Positions 28,079-37,223 of a DNA stretch of 64,000 nt are shown piece by piece. The stretch's first letter is position 1. The number at the start of each line of letters is the position of its first letter. The notes beneath the pieces were generated by a model. That model saw only the letters and a program-made list of their open reading frames with translations, had not been told where the DNA came from and did not search any database. The translations under genes were made by a program, and so were the position numbers. The DNA comes from MPNP01 sp026710155 (GTDB lineage: Bacteria; Pseudomonadota; Alphaproteobacteria; Rhodobacterales; Rhodobacteraceae), in contig OZ241737.1 of NCBI GenBank assembly GCA_965200885.1, positions 62,001 through 126,000 of the forward strand. The letters run 5' to 3'.

Positions 28079-28165
28079 GCCCAGATGGCGGAATTGGTAG
28101 ACGCGCTAGTTTCAGGTACTAGTACTCGAGAGGGTGTGGAGGTTCGAGTCCTCTTCTGGGCACCA
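28079..28165 (+). tRNA. tRNA-Leu (anticodon CAG)
   Basis: An 87-nt class II tRNA. The acceptor arm GCCCAGA pairs with TCTGGGC, and the anticodon loop is TTCAGGT between CTAGT and ACTAG, giving CAG. A variable arm and GGTTCGAGTCC T-arm are present. The CCA end is encoded. An RNase D-like gene follows within 70 bp. Confidence 0.95.
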
Positions 28166-28232
28166 ACCATGGGTGGTAATTCGGAATTGCCATTCTGTGA
28201 CTTGTCCTTTTCGAACGACTGGAAAAAACAAA

Positions 28233-28841
28233 TTGGAATTTGAACTATACCAAAAGGATCTCCCTGACAGTTTTGATCCCGGCTCCATATTGGCCATTGA
28301 TACTGAAACCATGGGGCTGACTATCCATAGAGACCGTTTGTGCCTGATACAAATGAGAAACGAAACTGGCCAGATAGTCATGGTGCAAATACACATGGGC
28401 CAGAGTGAGGCACCCAATTTGACCAACATGTTATCAGATCCGAACGTTTTAAAGATTTTTCATTTTGCACGTGCCGACATGGCAATGTTGAAATTCAACC
28501 TCGGGGTTGATGTTGCTCCTGTCTACTGCACGAAGATTGCTTCCCGTCTGTGCCGTACGAATACCCAATCCCACGGTTTGAAATACCTGGTTGAGGATTT
28601 ATTGGGAATTGAATTGTCAAAAGAAAAACAGGTCTCGGATTGGGGGGTGGAAGAGCTTTCCCAGGAGCAGTTGGAATATGCGGCTTCCGATGTCCTTTAT
28701 CTACATTCACTCAAGGAAATTCTTGATCAAAGGCTAAAGCGGGATGGAAGAACACACCTTGCAGAAAGTTGTTTCGAATTTCTTCCCACGATCACCGCCA
28801 TGGATATCGAGGGGTGGAAAGGTGACATATTTGCACACTAA
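28233..28841 (+). CDS. rnd: Ribonuclease D-like 3'-5' exonuclease
   Basis: A DEDDy-type exonuclease domain. Exo I is AIDTETMGL, Exo II includes HFARADMAMLKFN, and Exo III is YAASDVLYLHSL. The HRDC domains of full RNase D are absent, so it is the short alphaproteobacterial form (about 203 residues), which may trim tRNA and other small RNA 3' ends. The open frame reaches back into tRNA-Leu, so the start must be downstream; a TTG at 28233 (LEFELYQKDLP) is chosen, with moderate confidence. It is followed 30 bp later by kdsD. Confidence 0.88.
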   Translation: MEFELYQKDLPDSFDPGSILAIDTETMGLTIHRDRLCLIQMRNETGQIVMVQIHMGQSEAPNLTNMLSDPNVLKIFHFARADMAMLKFNLGVDVAPVYCTKIASRLCRTNTQSHGLKYLVEDLLGIELSKEKQVSDWGVEELSQEQLEYAASDVLYLHSLKEILDQRLKRDGRTHLAESCFEFLPTITAMDIEGWKGDIFAH

Positions 28842-28871
28842 CCTTTTAGATTGCCAGGGTAAGCTGATTTC

Positions 28872-29855
28872 ATGACAGGTGAAAGGAAATCTGCAGGGCT
28901 GAAATTCCTTGAGCAAGGCAGATTGGTAATCAAAAGTGAAATTCGGGCACTGACGCAATTGCTTGACCATCTTGGTGAGGAATTTTCCAAGGCAGTTGAA
29001 CTTCTCATCAATACCGAAGGCAAAATTATTGTATCTGGCATGGGAAAGTCCGGTCATATAGGAAGGAAAATCGCAGCCACCCTTTCGTCGACGGGAAATC
29101 CGGCACACTTTGTTCATCCGGCAGAAGCCAGTCATGGTGATTTGGGTGTTTTGGCCAAGGGAGATACCGTCTTAATTCTATCCAATTCCGGTGAAACCCC
29201 CGAACTCGCCCATTTGATATCCCATGTCAAAAGGTTTTCCATACCGACCATTGGCGTTGCGAGTGTCTCCAACAGCACCCTGATCCAGAATTCAACCGTT
29301 GGTATCATCCTGCCCAAAGCCGGTGAGGCTTGTGGCACGGGAATTGTACCATCCAATTCCACCACCATGCTGCTTGCCCTGGGCGATGCACTGGCCATAA
29401 CCCTAATGAAATCCGAGCACTTCTCGGTGGATACCTTTCGTGAGTTTCACCCGGGAGGAAAACTGGGGGCGAGGCTAACCAAAGTTGAGACAATCATGCA
29501 TAACGGATCAGAAATCCCACTGGTTGAAATGACAACTCCCATGGATGAAACACTATTAACAATGACAAAAAAGGGGTTTGGAGTAGCCGGCATTGTTTCT
29601 TCAGGTGGAAATTTGAAGGGAATAATTACTGACGGTGACTTGCGCAGGCACATGAATGGGTTGCTGGGTCATACTGCTGGCGATGTCATGACTCCAAATC
29701 CCATAACAATTTCACCGGACTCCCTGGCAGAAGAAGCATTGGCACTGATGAATGAAAATGGGGTGACCTGCTTGTTTGTTATCGATCAAAAAAGCAATTC
29801 AAAGGTTGTTGGAATTCTCCATGTTCATGATTGTCTCAGATTGGGTGTGGTCTAG
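28872..29855 (+). CDS. kdsD: Arabinose-5-phosphate isomerase (KpsF/GutQ family)
   Basis: KdsD converts ribulose-5-phosphate to arabinose-5-phosphate, the first step to KDO for LPS. The N-terminal SIS domain has IIVSGMGKSGHIGRKIAAT, SHGDLGVL and LILSNSGETPEL. Two C-terminal CBS domains follow (VAGIVSSGGNLKGIITDGDL, GVTCLFVIDQKSN). Length, 327, is typical. Usually kdsD is followed by lptC, lptA and lptB; here an 860-bp interval with no lptC lies before lptA. Confidence 0.95.
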   Translation: MTGERKSAGLKFLEQGRLVIKSEIRALTQLLDHLGEEFSKAVELLINTEGKIIVSGMGKSGHIGRKIAATLSSTGNPAHFVHPAEASHGDLGVLAKGDTVLILSNSGETPELAHLISHVKRFSIPTIGVASVSNSTLIQNSTVGIILPKAGEACGTGIVPSNSTTMLLALGDALAITLMKSEHFSVDTFREFHPGGKLGARLTKVETIMHNGSEIPLVEMTTPMDETLLTMTKKGFGVAGIVSSGGNLKGIITDGDLRRHMNGLLGHTAGDVMTPNPITISPDSLAEEALALMNENGVTCLFVIDQKSNSKVVGILHVHDCLRLGVV

Positions 29856-29895
29856 TCAGGGGTATTATTTGGAGACAATTTGGTTTTAATAGGAA

Positions 29896-30246
29896 ATGAA
29901 ACCTCAAACAAGTGTAGTACCAAAAAAACCATTGCCACTCCTGCTGTTCAGTAACTACTGGCACCGGATGATGGGTGGTGCGCTTGTTCATCCCGATTCC
30001 AAAATTGTCATTCCCCTGGCACCTGGGACGATCACCGCCGGGGATGCCCAGGCTTCCAATGATGCGTGCAGGCCATACCCGCTGGAAGATGAGAATTTTT
30101 CTGCCCCGGAAAACATGTCCGGCTGCAATCCCGGGCACGGTCATGGCCATGGAAACCAATGCCCTGCCTGCCGGAAAGTCCTGGAGAGACAGGTGCGCGG
30201 GAAGTGCATGTGTGAGAAGATACGGATGCTGTTCGCGCCCGTTTAA
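29896..30246 (+). pseudogene. GC-rich gene relic, possibly transposase-derived
   Basis: A plus-strand frame reads FSNYWHRMMGGALVHPDSK and then IVIPLAPGTIT, which resembles a stretch in some DDE transposases (xxYxHxxxxxALVHPDxxxVxPLxPEPI). After about 60 codons likeness is lost and the next frames are broken. The DNA is much richer in G+C than kdsD or lptA on either side. Identification is by memory of a motif and therefore weak. It occupies the place where lptC would be expected. Confidence 0.3.
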
Positions 30247-30687
30247 ATCAGCGACTGGAAACACTACCGATTGCTTGCTGAACCCTGGCCTAATAACCAT
30301 GCGTCGGATGTACCCGTGGCCAGTTTTTCAGTGTCAGGAAAAAATGCAGGAACAGGAACCATGGAGGGGCAAGGCCCTTCGATGCCACTTGCCAATTTGT
30401 TTGAGGGTAGTGCAAAAAGCCAACGGAAAAAATTAGCGGGAATTACTGATTGGCAATAATTAGGCTTGACTTTCAAGAAATCAACAGGAACAATCAAATT
30501 GTTCAGGATATTGAATAATTAGATACCTGATAGTTACGTTGTTGGAAATATTTATTTGGTAACAGAAATTTTAATTCCAGTTCTGATCGCATTTGTTATT
30601 TCAAACTATTGTAACAACCATTTGGATATTGTTTTGACTCTAATTTAATCTCTAATCATTAGGTTCGTTATATTATTCAGCCCTCTC
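30247..30687. other. Spacer before lptA
   Basis: The first 200 bp continue the GC-rich material with only broken frames; the rest is A+T-rich and empty. No lptC-like frame is seen. Confidence 0.4.
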
Positions 30688-30714
30688 ATGGTTTGCATAA
30701 ATGAGGAGTACCAA

Positions 30715-31461
30715 TTGTTTTCGTATACTTATCGCCTGGTTAGCCTTTTAGTATTTTTGCTTATTTACACCTTGGGGTTCGCCGAGGAAACTTCTATTCA
30801 AAATGGTTTGGGAAGATGTGAGGGAAGTGAAGAATTGAATGTAACTTCAGACAATATCAACCTAGACCAAAAAACCATGACCTTTGAATTGGATGGCGAC
30901 ATTTATGTCACCAATGAGGACTTTTGTTTCTCAACCGATAGTAAGGTCACCATGATGACTGATGAGAATAACCCATCCGAAATAGATGAATTTGAAATCC
31001 TTGGGCCATTCAACCTGACCCTGGCCAAAGATGAACAAACCCAAATCAGTGCAAATGGAGGTAAGTTTTTTGAGGCAACAAATAAGTTCTTTTTAGGTGG
31101 GGATTTGGAAATAACCAATTTTTATCAGGGGAGTAACGAAATCATCAATGCGGATGAAGGGGAATATTTTCTTTCAACTGATAATTTTACCTTGGTGGGC
31201 AATGTAATTCTTGAAGTCGATACAGTGGAGATTGGATCAGTACAGGCAGACTATTCCACAAAAGATAATTTAATAATATTCTCCAATCAGGTTAAAATGA
31301 TCAACAAGGACCCGAATCAACAAACCGAGATAAATTCCGATATTGCGGAATATGATTTTGATACAAAAACCATGGTGCTTTTAAATAACGTTTCAGGGTT
31401 TTATGGTCCCAACCAATTTTCCGGTCGTGACCGGCTAGAATATAACTGGAATTCAGAATAA
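30715..31461 (+). CDS. lptA: LptA/OstA-like periplasmic LPS-transport protein
   Basis: An exported protein of about 248 residues with a beta-jellyroll OstA pattern. SDNINLDQKTMTFELDGDIYV, NADEGEYFLSTDNFTLVGNV and INSDIAEYDFDTKTMVLLNN are the repeated strands that stack in LptA, the bridge carrying LPS across the periplasm. The frame opens at an ATG (30688), but a TTG at 30715 follows GAGGAG with good spacing and directly precedes the hydrophobic signal; it is preferred. It is followed 12 bp later by lptB, which supports the call. It is low in G+C, as expected for this genome. Confidence 0.85.
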   Translation: MFSYTYRLVSLLVFLLIYTLGFAEETSIQNGLGRCEGSEELNVTSDNINLDQKTMTFELDGDIYVTNEDFCFSTDSKVTMMTDENNPSEIDEFEILGPFNLTLAKDEQTQISANGGKFFEATNKFFLGGDLEITNFYQGSNEIINADEGEYFLSTDNFTLVGNVILEVDTVEIGSVQADYSTKDNLIIFSNQVKMINKDPNQQTEINSDIAEYDFDTKTMVLLNNVSGFYGPNQFSGRDRLEYNWNSE

Positions 31462-31473
31462 TTTTGAATTCCT

Positions 31474-32286
31474 TTGCTGGGAAAACAAATTACGGTGGAA
31501 GAAGCCTTACAGAGAGAACAAAATAATTCACAATGTCTTTCGGTTAACAATCTCACCTCAAGAGTTCACAAAAGAGAGATTGTCAGGGACGTTTCACTAA
31601 CGGTTTATCCAGGTGAAATAGTTGGTTTGTTAGGTCCCAATGGAGCTGGAAAATCTACCCTGTTCAATACCATATCCGGTTTGAAATTCCCCACCAAGGG
31701 CAATGTACTCATAGATGGAACTGATGTTTCAAATTTTCCCCTTTATCTTAGGGCGCAACACGGTTTGGGGTTGTTGCCTCAGGAATCTTCGATTTTTCAG
31801 GGGTTGACGGTAGAACAAAACATCATGGCAGCCCTTGAGGTAAAGTACAAGGAAAAATCATTGTGCCAACAAAATCTGGAAAACCTTCTGGCAACATTTG
31901 CCATCGAGGAAATCCGTACATCCAAAGGTTCCAATTTGTCAGGGGGGCAGAGAAGAAGGGTTGAATTTGCCAGATGCTTCGCTGGTAAGCCAAAATATAT
32001 CCTACTGGATGAGCCTTTTGCTGGCCTTGACCCAATTATCATAAAGGAAATCACCAAAAATATTCGTACACTTGTTGATTTCGGTGTGGGAATAATGATC
32101 ATTGATCATAATATCCTGGCAACCTTGGCTGTGGTTGACCATGTATATGTCCTTCTGGACGGGAAAATAATTACCCATGGCACTCCTGATCAAGTAAGTT
32201 CCAATCAGATTGTTAGGGAACATTATCTCGGTACAGATTTCAAATTGGACTACCAAATCCAGTATCAGGGATATCATGGAACCTAA
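31474..32286 (+). CDS. lptB: LPS export ABC transporter ATP-binding protein
   Basis: LptB is the cytoplasmic ATPase that powers LPS extraction by LptFG. It has Walker A GPNGAGKSTLF, Q-loop sequence LLPQESSIFQGL, signature LSGGQRRRVEFAR, and Walker B ILLDEPFAGLDP, plus the switch histidine in IIDHN. Length is about 270 with a somewhat long N-terminus; the TTG at 31474 is the frame start, and a GTG at 31495 is an alternative. It lies 12 bp after lptA. rpoN normally follows lptB; here a large foreign insertion does. Confidence 0.94.
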   Translation: MLGKQITVEEALQREQNNSQCLSVNNLTSRVHKREIVRDVSLTVYPGEIVGLLGPNGAGKSTLFNTISGLKFPTKGNVLIDGTDVSNFPLYLRAQHGLGLLPQESSIFQGLTVEQNIMAALEVKYKEKSLCQQNLENLLATFAIEEIRTSKGSNLSGGQRRRVEFARCFAGKPKYILLDEPFAGLDPIIIKEITKNIRTLVDFGVGIMIIDHNILATLAVVDHVYVLLDGKIITHGTPDQVSSNQIVREHYLGTDFKLDYQIQYQGYHGT

Positions 32287-32939
32287 TGGTTTTTATCAAC
32301 AGTTTTTACCAATAAACCAATCCAAATCATACAGTTTGTCGATACTCCTTCCTATTGGCTTTTATCCCATGAATGGTGTCCAATTGATTGAATCCGTTCG
32401 GACTGAACTGTAAAGGGTTCCCAAACTGATGAAGCCCTGGTTTTCACATCCTCGGCGGATTCAAACACCTGGTTGGCCTTGTATAACTGAAAGACATTGT
32501 CAGCCGGGTTAAATTCCGGTAAGTGGATCGTGGTAGTGCGAACATCTGAAGCCATGCTGTTGAAGTGTGAAATGGACATGAAAGTTAGAGCCTGAATCAT
32601 AAGTCACAAAAACAATAAAAATGATACTGTTCACCCTGAAATTCAGAACTGACTTGGAACAAAAGGGGATTATATACCTGTTTCCCCACCTTTTTCGGTT
32701 GACTCACGGTTGTTTGCCTGGGATTGAACGCCCATGCGATTCCTGATGGTGGGTCGGCTTGAAAATTCCCCGTCCATCTTCCGTCAGGGTGAAAGCCACC
32801 GGCGATGATGCAGGCACCAGACAGTCGAGGACGGCCCTGCCGAGTCCATTAGCGGACGCCCGGCTGGCCGCACCAGCACCACCGGGGCCGTGCCGGCGAT
32901 CCGAAGACCGCCCCGTGTGCGCCTGATTGATACTGTCCG
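32287..32939. other. Gap with an unassigned frame
   Basis: A minus-strand 82-codon frame (32352-32600; MASDVRTTTIHLPEF inside) is helix-prone but unrecognised. From about 32700 the DNA becomes G+C-rich and continues into the poly-C gene. One frame includes SSPVAFTLTEDGRG, which could be a scrap of a larger protein. No confident gene. Confidence 0.3.
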
Positions 32940-33618
32940 TTACCGGCAGCCCAGGGAATCGCGCAAGGCCTGGTTCTGGGTTTCATCGGTGAACAATCCC
33001 AAAACCCTTGGGCTGTTGTTTCCTCGACCACACAGGCAGTTCCTGACATCCTGGATGGTCAGGGGACTGATCGAGAAGCAGCCGCTTGTGGCGTTGGCCG
33101 TGCCGGGTGCTACGGCCATCGTGTAGCTGCCACCCGTCATGAAGCAGCGCCGGGCCAAATACTGGACGGGCCTTCCTGCCGGAGACGCATATATCTCTAC
33201 GTGATAGAGGGACCTTGCCGCCAAACCGGAGAGGGCTTGGCTACCGCCGGCATAGGTCGGCGATGTACTGCTTATGATTCCAAGCAGACCCAAGCTTCCC
33301 GCCCTGACACCTGTCTGGGCGTTGATGACCTCGGCGTAAACAACAGCATTGACGGGCGCCTGCCCGTCGCCGAGCGGTGCGAGCACCTGGCTCCATGTGA
33401 CTTCCGGGACCGTGACGGTCACGCTGGATGTGGACAGGGCCGTGATGGGCATATTCGCGGCATCGATCTCAGCCACACCGACGCAGGTCGTCGGGCCTTC
33501 CCGCCCGCTGCTGGTCACGCTTGTCTGCGCCCATGCCGGCCCGGCCAGCACCGCAAGCAGTAAAAGGATTGTTGATTCAATAAAAAATTGGGGGGGGGTA
33601 TTTGATGATTGTTTTCAT
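32940..33618 (-). pseudogene. Exported cysteine-containing protein, out of frame at a C9 tract (candidate phase-variable gene 1)
   Basis: An ATG at 33618 follows AAGGAG with ideal spacing. After MKTIIKY the coding strand has nine C (33590-33598), then a stop seven codons later (TGA after ATT TTT TAT). With eight or eleven C the same start runs through a signal peptide (IESTILLLLAVLAGPAWAQ) into the 203-codon frame that is open here from 33551. The mature part has a middle fibronectin-like stretch (LSGLAARSLYHVEIYASPAG) and a conserved end: RCFMTGGSYT, ATSGCFSISP, VRNCLCGR, LGC. It is a paralogue of the gene at 37224. It is G+C-rich relative to the backbone. The function is unknown. It is labelled pseudogene only because the frame as read is off. 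Confidence 0.75.
33590..33598 (-). repeat. C9 homopolymer in the signal-peptide region of gene 1
   Basis: Nine consecutive G on the plus strand (C on the coding strand), six codons past the start codon. One base fewer, or two more, restores the reading frame. Homopolymer slippage of this kind underlies phase variation; a sequencing or assembly miscount is the main alternative. Confidence 0.9.
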
Positions 33619-34013
33619 GGGTCTCTCCTTGTGTTGGCCGCTGCCATCGGCCGTATTTCAAACCGACTCACCACGGATTGGCAGACGCAGAAGGCCGGAC
33701 ACTGACAGTGCCAATTACAGGTATCGCTCCCCGGTGTCAAGAGGCTGGTTGCAAAACCCATGGGGAAACAAGCATGGAATCCCCGAACAAAAAATGGTTT
33801 CTTTTCTGAAAATGTATTGAATTTGCTACATTTTTGGACTTTGGAACAGGCCCTTATACTGTCCACTTAAATAAATTATCAAAAATCACTGAAAATATGT
33901 CTTGGATTAGGTATAAAGTTATATTATTTACTCTGTTAGAAGTCATATCCTTCAACTGTCGTATTGATTAATGCTTTGCTTTGATCAAGATTGTCCTTGC
34001 AAATGAGATTTCG
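33619..34013. other. Divergent region between poly-C gene 1 and the SDR gene
   Basis: The half near the poly-C gene is G+C-rich and contains the shared 25-bp box. The half near the SDR gene is A+T-rich and should hold its promoter. No other gene is seen. Confidence 0.45.
33760..33784. repeat. 25-bp box shared upstream of both poly-C genes (copy 1)
   Basis: It begins ATGGGGAAACAAGCATG and matches 38060-38084 with three mismatches over 25 bp. It lies 142 bp upstream of the start codon of gene 1, in the same orientation as at gene 2 (161 bp upstream). It could be a promoter element, a recombination site or simply a remnant of common ancestry. Confidence 0.6.
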
Positions 34014-34943
34014 ATGAAAAGGCCCACACAAAATCCATTTCTTGATACATTATTTCCGCGCCAGTCGGCCGATCGGGTAACCACGCAGGATTTGGCCGGA
34101 AAAATGATTGTCTTCACCGGTGGTACAGATGGCATGGGACGCGTGGCAGTCGAACGGTTGGCATCTATGGGTGCAAATATCTGCCTCGTGGGACGGAATA
34201 TGACCAAGACACAGCGCGTTGAGGCGGAGTTGAAAGAGGCTAGGCATAAGGGGCAATTCCAAATTGTTGAGTGTGATCTAGGATCACTGGACAATGTTCG
34301 ACAAGCGGCCACTGATATTCTCAAGAAATGTCAACAGATTGATCTTCTAATTAACTGCGCAGGGGCCAATATCACTGACCGAAGGCTTACAGTTGAAGGT
34401 TATGAAATGAATTTTACCGTGAATTATTTGGGACCGTTCCTGCTGACAGAACTCTTGCTCAAGCGTATAATAAAATCACCTTCGGGGCGCATCGTCAACT
34501 TAACGTCTGCTACCCAGGCGCGGGGACATCTGGATTTTGAAGATTTACACCGTGAGAAAAAGTGGTCGCTTTTTTCAACCTATGCGCAGGCCAAACTTTG
34601 CATGATTATCCATTCACGCGATGTGGCCGAGAGACTCAAGTCCAGTGGTGTCACCATCAATTGCTTGAATCCGGGTTATATCCGAAGCAACTTGACACAC
34701 GAAATAAAGGGATGGGAGAAAATTGTATACACTCTGATCAGCAAACTCGCGGCCCCAACTTGGGTAGGGGGTGAACGTATTGTTTCAGTTGCGCTGGATA
34801 AAAAGTATGAAGGCGTGTCTGGAGAGTATATTTACGAGGATATAATTGCCACCCCAAACGCAGAAGTTCTGGACACAAAAAAAGCCATCCGGCTGCTTGA
34901 ACTATCCCATGAAATGACTGGCTTGGATCGCCCAAATCCCTGA
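34014..34943 (+). CDS. Short-chain dehydrogenase, retinol-dehydrogenase-like
   Basis: A 309-residue classical-type SDR. The NAD(P)-binding loop is GGTDGMG, a TGxxxGxG variant (residue ~35), with LINCAGAN as the NNAG motif, SATQARGH near the catalytic serine, and YAQAK as YxxxK. CLNPGYIRSNLT completes the pattern. It resembles retinol dehydrogenase/WW-domain oxidoreductase-like SDRs; the substrate is unknown. ATG 34014 is preferred to a TTG at 33981 because the fold starts shortly after. It stands alone inside what should be the lptB-rpoN-hpf segment, so it probably arrived with the insertion. Confidence 0.9.
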   Translation: MKRPTQNPFLDTLFPRQSADRVTTQDLAGKMIVFTGGTDGMGRVAVERLASMGANICLVGRNMTKTQRVEAELKEARHKGQFQIVECDLGSLDNVRQAATDILKKCQQIDLLINCAGANITDRRLTVEGYEMNFTVNYLGPFLLTELLLKRIIKSPSGRIVNLTSATQARGHLDFEDLHREKKWSLFSTYAQAKLCMIIHSRDVAERLKSSGVTINCLNPGYIRSNLTHEIKGWEKIVYTLISKLAAPTWVGGERIVSVALDKKYEGVSGEYIYEDIIATPNAEVLDTKKAIRLLELSHEMTGLDRPNP

Positions 34944-35515
34944 ACTAACCAGTACTGGATAGTCAAAAACGGGGCATAAGCAGTATGTATGCACCTCCCA
35001 AATTTTGGAAGACATGAGCAGTTCTCACAATTGTTGAGATCTGCATTAATTTTTTCCACCCCTTCATACTTGATATTGACATGTCTCTAAACAGAGATTG
35101 AAAGGCAACAAGAGTGATTGGGGGCTTAACCATAATTACAGCAGAGATAAACATCCGATCACCGTTGTTTGAAACTCATTAAATACAGAACAACAATCTG
35201 CACGACAGAAGATTGTCTGATCATTCTCCATTCCAGAATCTTATGGCAATGGAGAATGTGGTATTGGTTTTTATTTATTGACTGGCACTTAAACCGGGTT
35301 GAGGTTATTCAAATTTGGGTATGGTTACCAAATGATCTAAAATCATTTTAAATTTGATTTGAAATTCGTTAAAATGATTGAACATAACTATGAATAACTT
35401 CCGACAAATCCAAGTTATTTGATTGGATTAACCCAGATAGGGAAATCCTGTCTTACCATGACTTGTACCTGAATTAATGGGAGTTGTTTGATTCTTAGTT
35501 CGAGTAGGAAAAATT
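34944..35515. other. Gap where rpoN would be expected
   Basis: About 570 bp of A+T-rich DNA without a convincing gene. It holds one long hairpin: CATTCTCCATT pairs with AATGGAGAATG (35222-35258, 15-nt loop). No fragment of sigma-54 is recognisable. The last 100 bp should include the hpf promoter. Confidence 0.4.
35222..35258. terminator. 11-bp hairpin of unclear role
   Basis: CATTCTCCATT and AATGGAGAATG pair perfectly with a 15-nt loop, 280 bp after the SDR stop. No T-run follows on either strand, so terminator status is doubtful. It could be a small transposon-derived palindrome. Confidence 0.35.
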
Positions 35516-35812
35516 ATGCAAATATTGATTAGTGGACGTCACCTTGATGTTGGTGTTGCCTTAACCGAATATGTAAACGAGTATATCAACAATGCAGAAG
35601 CCAAATACGCAGAACGTCCGACGGAAGCAAAGGTTACTTTCACCAGAAATGGAAGTAATTATGAATGTGAGGTGAATATGCATTTGTCGACAGGCGTATC
35701 GACCTTGGCAAGAGCTGAATCGCATGATGTTTATGCTTCATTCAATAAATCCTATGCGAAAATGGAAAAACAGCTTCGAAGATATAAGAGAAAATTGAAA
35801 GACCATCACTAA
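35516..35812 (+). CDS. hpf: Ribosome hibernation promoting factor, short form
   Basis: HPF binds the 30S decoding region and helps form inactive 100S ribosomes in stationary phase. The 98 residues span one HPF/YfiA domain: MQILISGRHLDVGVALTEYV, the central FTRNGSNYECEVNMHLSTG, and the basic end KMEKQLRRYKRKLKDHH. Alphaproteobacteria often have a long form with a C-terminal dimerisation domain; no such domain follows in any frame. AGGA precedes the ATG. ptsN lies 500 bp downstream, keeping the ancestral order. Confidence 0.92.
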   Translation: MQILISGRHLDVGVALTEYVNEYINNAEAKYAERPTEAKVTFTRNGSNYECEVNMHLSTGVSTLARAESHDVYASFNKSYAKMEKQLRRYKRKLKDHH

Positions 35813-36307
35813 ACAATAACTTCAGACTTCCTGACCTCGAGGTTTCTGTCCAACATGGATGCAATGATCTTGACATGAAAGAATCCAATGTCGCAGTTGG
35901 TGTTACCATGTTCGAAAACACCATGGCCCCATTATCATGAGGGTAAGCAGTAGTTGGCAAAAAATTTGAAGTTTTTCGGGTGAGGGACAATGATTGCATG
36001 CAAACATGGTGATCGACTCCGTTTGGTTCATCCCTTTAAACCCCTTGTTGATGGGACAGGCCATGAATTATCCTCCTGAATTGCCTGTCCGAGATCAGGA
36101 AGTCGGAATTTGTGGTTGTTATTGGGATGGAATTGCAATATATCCTTCACGCTTGTATCACTGCAAATTGGATGGGATAAACCCCAATTCCTTCCAAAGG
36201 GCCACATATTTTCGCTTGATGAATAACAGCGACATACTTTGATGTCGCATTTAACGTTTGGAAATTTATGTTTTTTTCAAAAGTTGGAAAAAGTGACGGG
36301 ATGGTAA
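35813..36307. other. Spacer between hpf and ptsN
   Basis: An 82-codon plus frame (35994-36242) has no motif and is probably not a gene. A 7-bp hairpin GCGACAT/ATGTCGC (36229-36248) could slow transcription before ptsN. The usual tight hpf-ptsN spacing is lost here. Confidence 0.4.
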
Positions 36308-36754
36308 ATGGAAATTAAGGAATTTCTTTTACCTGAAGCCGTGGTATTTATACCGAAGGAAAACACACTTTCAAAACAGGATTTGCTTCGGTTGGTTGCC
36401 GAAACTGCCAGTAATGTTTATGGTTTGGACCCGGAAAGTTCCTTTGCAGCACTTGAAGCACGGGAAATGGCATCCTCAACCGGCATGGGGCAGGGTATAG
36501 CTTTGCCACATGCAAGGTCTGATGATTTCGAACAAATCGTGGGAATATTTATCAGGCTTGAAACCCCGATCGAATTTGATTCCATTGATCGCAAGCCAGT
36601 TGATCTTGTGTTCGGAATGTTTGCCCCCAACAATTCGAGCATAGAGTATTTGAAATCCCTTAGTGGGGTTGCCAGAAAACTCAGGGAGGAGGAAACACAA
36701 CAGTTTCTGCGTTCAACTGACAAACCAAAGGAAATACTGTCATTTCTGACTTAG
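36308..36754 (+). CDS. ptsN: PTS IIA-like nitrogen-regulatory protein
   Basis: PtsN (EIIA-Ntr) is a phosphocarrier that links PTS phosphate flow to nitrogen and potassium regulation. It has 148 residues, a full EIIA domain. The phosphorylated histidine is H68 in GQGIALPHAR. LGPES-like DPESSFAALEAREMASSTGMG before it is typical. An SD-like GGGATGG precedes the ATG. hpf-ptsN neighbourhood is ancestral in proteobacteria; rpoN, normally upstream, is not seen. Confidence 0.95.
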   Translation: MEIKEFLLPEAVVFIPKENTLSKQDLLRLVAETASNVYGLDPESSFAALEAREMASSTGMGQGIALPHARSDDFEQIVGIFIRLETPIEFDSIDRKPVDLVFGMFAPNNSSIEYLKSLSGVARKLREEETQQFLRSTDKPKEILSFLT

Positions 36755-37223
36755 GACTTAAATCACAAGTCATAAATATAACAATTTTGGAAATTATACA
36801 CATAACTTCTCAAACCCCAAAATTGGCAGAATCATCCACTTATTGTATTTCATGTTACCCACCCCTTTTCAGGGTCAATCCGGCGCATCGGCAGGCCGCC
36901 GGTTGTAATCGTTCCAATGAACTGGGAACATCCGTTCCAACTCTCCACGACTACATGTTGGAAACCGATGAATTGCGGCCAGATGAACTAAAGACCCTCA
37001 AAGGCAGGGGTGGCGGTTCCTGGGATGGCAAGATTTCTGAAGGGGGTGTGGTGTTCCATGTTGAGGTGCATTCCCTTCTCGGGGGGGCTTTCGGGAATCA
37101 CATGTATGACCACACATATCCCGAAACTGGTGGAATCACCCGACTCCATGGACGATGTGGAAAGGTGGCCGGGAGGAGGAAGAAGGGGCCGCGGACTGCC
37201 CCTGTGTATCATGTCCCATAAAG
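36755..37223. other. GC-rich accessory spacer
   Basis: From about 36860 the DNA is G+C-rich and holds only overlapping frames without motifs. A run of seven G occurs at 37081-37087. It may be the decayed left part of the block that carries poly-C gene 2. Confidence 0.35.

Noticed and set aside
32940..33551. Gene 1 as an intact CDS starting at an internal GTG
   Set aside because: The internal start has no ribosome site and leaves only nine residues of signal peptide, while a perfect SD and ATG lie upstream of the C tract.
33590..33598. Programmed ribosomal frameshift at the C9 tract
   Set aside because: Possible in principle, but the two paralogues need opposite shifts, which suits slippage of the DNA tract better than one ribosomal mechanism.
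34944..35515. Relic of rpoN
   Set aside because: No segment resembling the sigma-54 RpoN box or other domains could be found by eye in any frame.
35994..36242. 82-codon frame between hpf and ptsN
   Set aside because: No recognisable domain, and a hairpin overlaps its end; not supported as a gene.
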